This document shows, in pieces, positions 55,839 to 64,000 of a stretch of DNA of 64,000 bases (the stretch's first letter is position 1; each line of letters opens with the position of its first letter). A program made the position numbers and the translations under genes. This stretch comes from Gambelia wislizenii (Eukaryota; Chordata; Lepidosauria; Squamata; Crotaphytidae), in NCBI GenBank assembly GCA_030847615.1, contig JAUMIR010000001.1, forward strand, positions 67,841,501 to 67,905,500, given 5' to 3'. The notes beneath the pieces are model-generated. The model saw only the letters and a list, made by a program, of their open reading frames with translations, had not been told where the DNA came from and did not search any database.

Positions 55839-56307
55839 GTAAGAAATGCATAATGGACATTTCTTTTGAAACTACTGTCACATAAAATTCATCTTAAATT
55901 GTGTTTGACGTGGTAGACTCAGCAAACACAGGACCAGGGAAATGAAATTAATTCATTGAGCCATGCTTGAGTTTGGGGAATGTGTTTTTGAAGGTTGTAT
56001 CCTAAATACTTTCTTAAACATGGTAGGAACCAGGGCTGATGCCCCTTGCATGTTGCTTGTTTAGAATTTCCATCAGCCTCAGCCTGTCCAGCCAGTGATG
56101 AAAAATGATGGTCATAGAAGTTATTTGCAGGGCCAAAGGTCCTGAATGCTCCTTGCCCCAGAGTGTAAGCATTAGAATTTAGCACAACCTCCCCCAACAG
56201 TGGGTGATAAAAATATATACATTTCTATTTAAATAGCATAGCTATTACTCAAAATTGAAGATGCTGACTGTTCTAGCTTTGAAAGTTAAGGCATGAACAA
56301 AGAATTT
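55839..56307. other. Intron 3 start, nothing recognised
   Basis: Follows the donor at 55839. No repeat is classified. Confidence 0.5.
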
Positions 56308-56425
56308 ACAGTTGTCCCTTCATATTCGCTGAGGTTTGGTTCCAGGAATACCAAAATCCATGAATACTCAAGTCCTATTATATGCAATGGCATAGCAAAT
56401 TGGTGTCCCTTATATAAGATGACAA
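56308..56425. mobile_element. pogo/Tigger-like MITE, 5' part only
   Basis: 'cagttgtcccttcatattcg' followed by 'ggtttggttccagg' and the core 'tatatgcaatggcatagcaa' matches the left half of 31827-32068. The right half is missing. Confidence 0.7.
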
Positions 56426-56565
56426 AATCTGAGAGGGTCTCTTTTGTCCTACGCTGAGCGTAGCATTTCTTGGATTTTCTTGGTTGGTCTGCAGATTGTT
56501 TGGAGGTTGTGTTTCTTTATCAGTTTCCCTATTCTGTCTGTGACTCCTTTGAACACATGTCCTTG
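56426..56565. other. Short unclassified segment
   Basis: Not recognised; it precedes the 5' truncation point of the CR1 copy. Confidence 0.4.
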
Positions 56566-58436
56566 CAAACGCATGTAGGAGTAAAGTCAGAAAAGCTAAA
56601 GCGCAGAATGAGCTCAGGCTTGCTAGGTAGGTTAAGAACAATAAAAAGGGTTTTTTGGGGTATGTCCACAGCAAAAGGAGGAAGAAGGAAATGATAGGGC
56701 CACTACGTGGAGAAGATGGCAAAATGCTAACAGGGGACAGAGAAAAGGCAGAATTACTCAACATCTTCTTTGCCTCAGTGTTTTCAGAAAAGGAAAAGGG
56801 GGACCAACCTGAGGAGAATGGAACAGAGGACACAATGGGGGAAATCCAGCACAGAATAAGCAAAGAGGTAGTACAGGAATACCTTCTTAATCTAAATGAA
56901 TTCAAATCTCCAGGACCAGATGGATTCCAAGAGTATTAAAAGAGCTGGCAAATGTGATCTCAGAGCCATTGGCAATAATCTTTGAGAACTCCTGAAGAAC
57001 AGGAGAAATCCCAGCAGATTGGAGGAGGGCAAACGTTGTCCCCATCTTCAAAAAGGGGAAAAAAGAGGTTCCCAACAATTATCGTCCAGTTAGTCTGACA
57101 TCAATACCAGGGAAGATTCTAGAGCAGATCATTAAACAGAGAGTCTGTGAACATTTAGAAGGCAATGCCATAATCACAAAAAGTCAACATGGGTTTCAGA
57201 GAAAAAAGTCATGCCAGACTAATCTGATCTCTTTTTTTGATAAAATTACCAGCTTTGTAGACGAAGGGAACACTGTGGATATCGTATACCTTGATTTCCG
57301 TAAGGCCTTTGACAAGGTTCCCCATGACATTCTTGCAAACAAGCTTGTAAAATGTGGGCTAGACAAGTTAACTGTTAAATGGATTTGTAATTGGTTGACC
57401 GGCTGAACTCAAAGGGTGCTCAGCAATGGCTCCTCTTCGTCTTGGAAAGATGTGACCAGTGGGGTGCCACAGGGTTCTGTCCTGGGCCCAGTGCTATTCA
57501 ACATCTTTATCAATGACTTGGATGAGGGAATTAGGGGCATACTTATCAAATTTGCAGATGACACCAAATTAGGAGGAGTAGCTAATACCCTAGAGGACAG
57601 GATCAAAACTCAGAATGACCTGGATAGACGAGAACTGGGCCAAAGCTAACAAAATGAAATTCAATACGGAGAAATGTAAGGTACTGCACTTAGGGCGGAA
57701 AAATGAAATGCATAGATATAGGATGGGAGAGACCTGGCTGAATGAGACTACGTGCGAAAGGGATCTAGGAGTCCTAGTAGACCACAAGTTGATCATGAGT
57801 CAACAGTGTGATGCGGCAGCTAAAAAGGCCAATACGATTTTGGGCTGTATCAATAGAAGTATAGTGTCTAGATCAAGGGAAGTAATAGTGCCACTCTATT
57901 CTGCCTTGGTCAGACCTCACCTAGAATACTGTGTCCAGTTCTGGGCACCACAATTCAAAAAGGATATTGACAAATTGGAGCATGTCCAGAGTAGGGCAAC
58001 TAAAATGGTGAAAGGTCTGGAAACGATGCCTTATGAGGAGAGACTTAGGGAGCTGGGTATGTTTAGCCTGGAAAAAAGATGGTTAAGAGACGATATGATA
58101 GCCCTGTTTAAGTATTTGAAAGGGTGTCACGTTGAGGATGGAGCAGGCTTGTTTTCTGCTGCTCCAGAGACTGGAACACGGAGCAATGGGTGCAAGCTCC
58201 AAGAACAGAGATTCCACCTCAACATGAGGAGGAACTTTTTGACAGTAAGAGTTGTTCGGCAGTGGAACACCCTCCCTCGGAGTGTGGTGGGGTCTCCTTC
58301 CTTGGAGGTCTTTAAGCAGAGGCTAGATTGCCATCTGTCGGGGATGCTTTGATTGAGATTTCCTGCGTGGCGGGGGATTGGACTGGATGGCCCTGGTGGT
58401 CTCTTCCAACTCTACAATTCTATGATTCTATGATGT
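56566..58436 (+). mobile_element. Longest CR1 LINE copy: reverse transcriptase to 3' end
   Basis: This 1.87-kb 5'-truncated element starts in the ORF2 linker ('GYVHSKRRKKEMIGPLRGED', 56655). It carries 'FKSPGPDGF', 'NYRPVSLTSIPGKILEQIIK', 'YLDFRKAFD' (first catalytic Asp), '[11 protein letters not shown]', 'FADDTKLGG' (catalytic DD), and runs to the end 'CHLSGML' and 'ctacaattctatgattctat'. Defects include an early stop after DGFQEY (56939), a TGA at about 57403 where an arginine is expected before TQRVL, and a 2-bp deletion near 57629. From 57413 on it nearly duplicates 50086-51098. Confidence 0.92.
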
Positions 58437-58527
58437 ATGGTAAAAATACCTTCCCTTTGGATGGCTTTTTTTTCTTCATTCCTGTGGTTTTTTCTGGGTC
58501 TGGCTGCTCTTGTGATGTCTGATCTCT

Positions 58528-59231
58528 CACAGCTGCAGGAGTTTACCGCATACCATACAGCTGTGGACAAGTTTACATAGGGACCACTAAACGCAGTATG
58601 TAAACACGAATCAAGGAACATGAGAGACACTGCAGACTGGGCCAGCCAGAAAAATCAGCAGTAGCAGAACACGTTATAAACCAACCTGGACACGAAATGT
58701 TATTTAAAAACACAGACATTCTGGACCAGGCCAACAACTATCATGTCAGAATGCACAGAGAAGCTATTGAAACCCACAAACACCTGGACAACTTCAACAG
58801 GAAAGAAGAAACCCTAAAAGTAAATAAAATCTGGCTTCCAGTCTTGAAAAACACTAAAATAAAAACATAAAATAAACATAAAATAAAAAAAATAAAAACA
58901 CTTGCAAATGAACTCTACCCAGGGATGGGGGATTTCCTGCAGATAATGGGCCATCAACCAACCATTAGCCAAACAGATACTAATCCTCTTGCATATCTTC
59001 ACCCAGAAACTAGCCATTCAAATACACAAATTTACATAATTCTCCCCAACAGGGGTTCACAGTATATAACCCCCACACACACACACTTCTATCCAACCAT
59101 TCTCTGAAGATGACAGCCACAGATGCAGGCGAAACATCAGAAGTAAACTCTTCTAGAACATGGCCTCATAGCCGGGAAAAAAACCAAGGAAAATCTATGG
59201 ATGCTGGCCATGAAAGCCTTCGACTTCACAT
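58528..59231 (+). mobile_element. Penelope-like element, 5'-truncated
   Basis: It follows the CR1 end after about 90 bases. The body reads 'GVYRIPYSCGQVYIGTTKRS' (GIY-YIG) with a stop in 'SM*TRIKEHERH', then 'AVAEHVINQPGHEMLFKNTD', and the tail from about 59090 to the common end 'gccttcgacttcacat'. Its hammerhead-like core keeps CTGAAGA (59104-59110) and GAAA (59131-59134), but stem II (GAC against GGC) and CATC are altered. No inverted tail is recognised at the left. Confidence 0.85.
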
Positions 59232-60620
59232 AGAAGGCCAAGCCCTTGTTGGAAGCATCATCCCAAAGAAATCATAGTAGTGTGCTTCATACTAAAGCAT
59301 GAATGAGTAAATTGCAGCCCATGGTCCACATGTAGATCACGGACCTCATTTTTGTGGCCGCCAAAGAACCCCTACCCCCCTCAAAAAAAAAATTTTGGCA
59401 TGATTTTTTTCAGGCAGTTGTTGCTATCAGACCATGCAGAAAACGTGAAAACATCCCCACTCGCAGAACCCCATACTGCCCACAAATACCTCCATTTTGC
59501 GCTGAAGTCCCTTTCAAAATGGCAACAGGAATTGATACAGTGTCACTTCCGGTCACCATCTTGGGAGGGACTATAGAGGAAAACGCAGGTATTTGGGCTT
59601 GCTGTGGGAGGGTGCAGCCCATGGGGGAGTCTCAGAGGGAAACATTGGCTCCAGCCCCCATGCTGTTGACCATCCCCTTACTAAAGGGAATGCAAAATAA
59701 TCTGTGAAGTCTCAACACTTCTGTCCTTCAGAGACCACTGAGTATGATCTCTTTTGGGAGGCGGGCTTGTATATAGTAGGCTTGTTCCATTTAGGGTATA
59801 AAGAATCAACACTAGTAACTTGCAGTGGCTAGGCTTCCAACTTCTGGTTGTCCCTGTGAGAAAATAAAAAATGCTTAAATCTGTTCTGCATCAAACACAA
59901 GAAAGCATAGCTCAAGTAGTTTCTGCATATAAAAATGGCTTTTGAGAAATACACTTCATCTCCTTTCTTGTGGGAACAGTCAAGAGAATAGGCGTATGTA
60001 ATGGGACAAAGGGAACAGTTTGGATCAAGCTGTTGGCCAAGGAGGCTCTAAACATTTAAGAGGACATGATTGTTTGTCTCAGACTGTGGTTGAAAACTCC
60101 TGTCCCATGTAGGTACATGGCAGCATCTTAGGTGCAAGAGGTAATTGATAGAGCTGCAGTGAGTAATTGGTAGAGACAGCAGCAAGGAGTGCACGGACAA
60201 AGTCAATAGAGCCTAATTGGGACAAAGAATAACACTGAAGTCCCAACATTTCTCAAAAGCAATGGCATCAAGAAATGCACTGTCCGTAGCAATTGTAGGG
60301 AATGACAGTGACTCCACTCACCCTAGTGGGCCTTCATAGCCAGACAAATCCATTTTCTGAGTAACTAATCTTCAGTATTCTGCAACTAAGAAAATTATTT
60401 TCTCAATGAGGTACACCCAGTATATTTGAAATCACTGTGTAAACTGTGGTTGAATAAGAACTGACTGTGCTGCAGGATATTAGAGGTGCTGTGAGACCCT
60501 TTGTCCCTGTAGATTTTTTTTTTAGGTTTCATGCTTTTAATTCCTGCCTAAAGGCTACTTCAGAGTGGGAAGTGTGTGGCCCTCCATATGTTGTTGAACT
60601 GCAGTTCCTCACTACTGTCT
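59232..60620. other. Intron sequence; possible old repeat at 59330-59660
   Basis: 'gtagatcacggacctcattt' and 'acttccggtcaccatcttgg' suggest an old interspersed repeat; not classifiable. The rest is featureless. Confidence 0.4.
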
Positions 60621-60835
60621 GTATTTTATTTTATTTTATTTTATTTTATTTATACCCCACTCTTCAGCCACAAGGCTATCACAGCGGCTTACAAATTGTT
60701 TTAAGCAATAGCAATTTACACATCTACACTGCATTAAGCAGTTTCCAATGTGTGTTAGCTAATTGCCCCCACAAGCTGGGTACTCATTTTACCAACCTAC
60801 GAAAAGATGGAAGGCTGACCTGGGCTGCTAGGAAT
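60621..60835 (-). mobile_element. tRNA-derived SINE, 3' two-thirds, minus strand
   Basis: The tail appears as (TTTTA)n at 60621-60650, then 'taccccactcttcagccaca', 'gcatttaagcagtttcca'-type sequence ('gcattaagcagtttccaatg') and 'ctacgaaaagatggaaggct', collinear with 13709-14017. The head is truncated. Confidence 0.75.
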
Positions 60836-62739
60836 GGGAGTTCAACAACAAAATCTGGAAGGCTATACAATTCCTACCACTGGTCTAAGAGTAACCACTG
60901 TACTACTACAATTTTTGAAAATGCACAGAAAATCCAACAAGACTACCCTTCCTTTTCACAGATCTGCCACATCATAAACTTTGCTTTTAGTTCTAGACTA
61001 TATTCTTCAATGCACAAAGAAAGGTTTAAGATCAGCAGCCTCATTTGCAGAAAAATGACTTCCTCCCACTCATGGACGGACACAACATTATGATACTAGC
61101 CTTGACAGAGCCAGTACTACCTTAATGGCTGCTCTTTTCCCTGATGTCTGGAAAGGCTCTGATAAAAATGGCTTTCTTTGCCTACTACCTATCCTTGGCT
61201 ATTTAGGTTGGGCTGCCACCTGCTGGATTATTGTAGATCTGTTTTGTACAGAAAAGGCCTTTTTTTTCTTCTGCTCTCTGGGTTTGAAAACAGCTTAAGG
61301 ACCATGTCTCTTATACAGCTCCTTTGCACCATTCATTATATTAAAGTTTCCAAAGTGATACATTTGCATACAGGTAAACTCAGGAGGAAGATGTGATTGT
61401 GTGCTAAAAGGTCCCCTTTGGTGATTCTGTGGAAAATCTAGATTTGGTGATATGTAAAATTACTCAAGGAACTCCTTGGAGCTGTGGGATCATGTTCCCC
61501 AACCTCTAGTATTACTCATAATAAATGTCTATAAAAGCTTCCTTCAGAGGAAGGAGATTTCACAGCTTCTCTGCCACTGCACAGTCTAAAGGGTCTAGTT
61601 GCAGAATGGCCCTCCAAATTATCCTGATATATTTTGATTTTGGGTTTATAAAAAAGTCAGTTTGCAGGGTTAGGGACGGGAGCCATATGCCATTTTGTTT
61701 CAGGGAGAAGTATCCCATAATAGTCTCCTGGCTGAAATGAGAACTATCAGTCAGCCAAAGGCTATACCTTTTGCCCATGTTTTAATGCAAGGGGCTCATC
61801 TCAGTAAAGCTGCATCCCTCAGGGAGCTAGCAAATATAAAGAGACATCCACCGGAGCTGTTGTATTAACACCGGAGCCTTCCCATTAAAATCATACTCCT
61901 CTGGCACTTGCAAGCAGAGCTGTGCTCTGACCTCTACTGCTGCAGCAGTCAGCAACAATGATTCTATTGTCAAATAAGCAGTCCCCACAGTCTGACCTCT
62001 CCCAGGAATTACAAAAGCACTGAAATTGTCTCTAAATAGGCTTGATTGCTGAATAGTACCACAAAGCAGGTGTAGAAGAGCAACTCCACTGCAGTCATTG
62101 AACAGCTTTTGACAATCTGATGTTTATATTCCAACCTTCTACCAAAGAATTGAGGGGTGGAATACCTAAGATTATCCCATTTTATCCTTGAGTGAGGTTA
62201 GACTGAGATAGCTACTACAGATTTTAGCCTGCAGCTATGGGGAACAACTGAGCTATTCACCCCTGTAGAGAACTCATGGCAGCTATTTTCTAAATAATTA
62301 GCAAAGGAGCACAGTCCTCTTTGTGAAGTATCTGGGCTGGCAGGCAATTAAATTAGCACAGAAGAGTCCAATTGATGTAGTTAGTTAGCAAAGACATGTT
62401 GGCCCCAGAGCAAAAAGAGCATAGACAGGATTCAGACCACTCATGCAGTTCACTAGTCCACTGGCCACCTGTCTGTGTGATCTAATAATTACTTTTGAGC
62501 TGACAGGTTTACTTTGGCTCAAGATATTCTACAGCACACAGACAGATAAATAAAATCTTTGTATTTGTCAGTAGGAGTTCCATCAGAATGTGATGTATGC
62601 AGGTGAGGTCCAAGAACTTTTCCAAATTCTGGTCTAGGATCAGCTTTCATCTGTGTTATATGCTTTTAGGTTGTACCAAGTTCTTCTAGTATTCAGCACT
62701 TAGGTTTTGATTTAAAGATTCTTAGGTATGTTAAAAGCT
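60836..62739. other. Intron sequence, nothing recognised; searched for exon 4
   Basis: I looked for an exon encoding the conserved CCDC167 C-terminus (a charged stretch followed by a hydrophobic segment) with suitable phase and acceptor, and found none. Short open frames here have no domain. Confidence 0.45.
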
Positions 62740-64000
62740 TGTTTCCCAGTGGGGGAGGCTTCAGAGACATTGGGTAAGCTCCCCCACTAACTCCGAGTAG
62801 GCAGGCAAACAAAAGAGAGACCTTTGTACGGCCTCTTCCTGTGAGGTCACCTAGGAGGAGCGACCCCACAATAGCCAGTTTTGTTCCTGCCTACCACTCC
62901 GGGTAGATGGCTTCCCTTGTGCTCCATTGTTTGCCATGTGGCCGGAGCCATTTTGGATTCGTTGTATTTTCAAACTTTTTTTAAAAAGAGAGAGAGAGAG
63001 AGAGAAGAAAGAAAAAAGAAGAGGCTTTTTCCTTCGCCTGCTGTTCTGCTCGGCATACCAGCGGCAGCAGAGCTTGGGCTGGAGTTCATTTCCTTCATGG
63101 GAATATATGGAGGGAAGGATCACTCCCTAGACCTCCAGGGATGAAGATCAATGTGTCGAACAAGGGGGAGAAGCCCCCCGCCTCGACTACTGACTCCAGC
63201 CCCCTGGCTTCGCTCCACCCTGCTGGGTTAGGAGCCAGCCAGGTGCAGCCGTTGATTCCTTCCCTCCAGGAGGAGGAGAAGGCACAGAGTGCCCTCTTTT
63301 ATGGGGGATCTCTCCAGCGCTATCGTGGCTGCCCTCCGAGGAGGATCCATGGGGTGAATGAGGAGGACAAGCTCTCCATTCAATTTCTGACCCCAGCTTC
63401 CCTGGCTTCGCTCCCCCTTGCCAGGTTAGGAGCCAGCCAGTTATAGCTGCGAACCCTTCCCTCCAGGAGGAGGAGGTGCAGAGTGCTCCTTAAACGGGAT
63501 ATCTCCGGCGTTATCGCAGATGCTCCGGGTCAATGACTCCTGAGATGGACGGATGCCTCAGCCTCCACAAGTGGAGACCGCAGTGAGTGTACCAGGGGCC
63601 CCCAGGTTCGGGAACCAAGGGGAAGCAATGGGTGCACGACCTGGTGACCAGGGAGAGGGTGGGCTTGCCAGCGGTCAGCCTAGTCCAGCCCACCTCCTGG
63701 GGGATCACAGGGGGATCACTAGCCTCCGGGGAGCCACCAATCTTCCTTTTGCCCTCCTACCACCTGCACCACCTGCTGTGCTGCCCGGCGTGGTATGCAA
63801 CGCAAAGGAGTCCCTGTTCTTGGCCCCCGTCCTCCTTTCCCAAAGTCCTCTCCTCGCCAATCACCGGAGGTGTCCGCAGCAACCTTGGCTATACCTCCCC
63901 CCATCGCCGAACCTATGAGAGCCTCTCTGCAGCGGAACTTGGTTCCACAGGCAGGGAAGAGGACGCTAGGGATGGCAACCAGTCTGCCGAGGCAGCTGGG
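62740..64000 (+). other. GC-rich segment, possible 5' region of an unidentified retroelement
   Basis: Composition turns GC-rich from about 62740. 'ctccgagtaggcaggcaaac' (62791-62810) and 'gttcctgcctaccactccgg' (62882-62901) form an imperfect inverted repeat. A (GA)n run lies at 62986-63005. Open + strand frames (63141-63446 and 63553-63918) are rich in Pro, Ser, Leu and Gln, with no domain I recognise. Two direct repeats with a 197-bp period lie within (63190-63535). A DIRS- or LTR-type element start is possible; so is a host CpG-rich sequence. The segment runs off the window. Confidence 0.3.
63190..63535 (+). repeat. 197-bp period tandem repeat (1.75 copies)
   Basis: Unit 1 starts 'ctgactccagccccctggct' at 63190, unit 2 'ctgaccccagcttccctggc' at 63387. 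Shared blocks include 'ggttaggagccagccag' and 'ccttccctccaggaggagga', as well as 'tctccagcgctatcg' against 'tctccggcgttatcg'. The open frame at 63141-63446 reads unit 1 and stops early in unit 2 (both give LASL...LGASQ). Confidence 0.8.

Noticed and set aside
56378..56905. 175-codon minus-strand open frame
   Set aside because: It is the antisense of a CR1 ORF2 segment whose sense reading matches reverse transcriptase.
60467..61093. 208-codon + strand open frame
   Set aside because: It runs antisense through a SINE tail and microsatellite; no domain or splice sites.
1..64000. CRISPR arrays, operons, tRNA genes
   Set aside because: None present. Regular repeats here are microsatellites, and the tRNA-like boxes belong to SINE heads.

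Overview
This is vertebrate nuclear DNA, most likely from a squamate reptile (lizard). AT-rich non-coding sequence is packed with CR1 and L2 LINEs, Penelope-like elements, a 5S-rRNA-headed SINE, tRNA-headed SINEs, and Tc1, hAT and pogo-type DNA transposon relics. There is no operon-like or prokaryotic organisation. Species and repeat-family names are inferences from recalled family features, not from a database search.

I find one host gene, CCDC167, on the + strand. A CpG-rich promoter (about 20560-20810) leads into coding exon 1 (20811-20876), which holds a CAG/CAA run giving ten glutamines. A 27-kb intron leads to exon 2 (48063-48157), and a 7.6-kb intron to exon 3 (55786-55838). Splice phases agree throughout, and the joined product matches the CCDC167 coiled-coil region. 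The last exon, expected to encode the C-terminal membrane anchor, was not found and probably lies beyond 64000. Everything from 20877 to 64000 outside these exons is therefore probably intron. Positions 1-20560 look like upstream intergenic DNA with no host gene that I can recognise.

Layout: 1-20.5 kb holds an L2 tail, SINEs, a Penelope-like element (5.8-6.6 kb), two GC-rich near-perfect foldback elements (6.76-7.13 and 8.42-8.75 kb), nested MITEs (15.2-15.7 kb), and a LINE 3' end flanked by a direct repeat of about 99 bp (19.5-20.4 kb). Intron 1 (20.9-48 kb) carries tandem and nested L2 copies, a 5S-SINE, several CR1 3' ends in both orientations, a Penelope insertion with inverted tails and a 15-bp target duplication (35.4-36.3 kb), and a CR1-into-CR1 complex (40-43 kb). 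Intron 2 carries a young CR1 inside an old one (49-51 kb) and an internally deleted Tc1 element with 222-bp inverted repeats (53.7-55.1 kb). Intron 3 carries the longest CR1 (56.6-58.4 kb), directly followed by a third Penelope copy. The window closes with a GC-rich stretch (62.7-64 kb) that includes a 197-bp tandem repeat and may be the start of an unidentified retroelement.

The strongest lead is that the Penelope tails carry a motif fitting a hammerhead self-cleaving ribozyme. One copy (36138-36184) keeps all core positions; four others each carry core or pairing changes.
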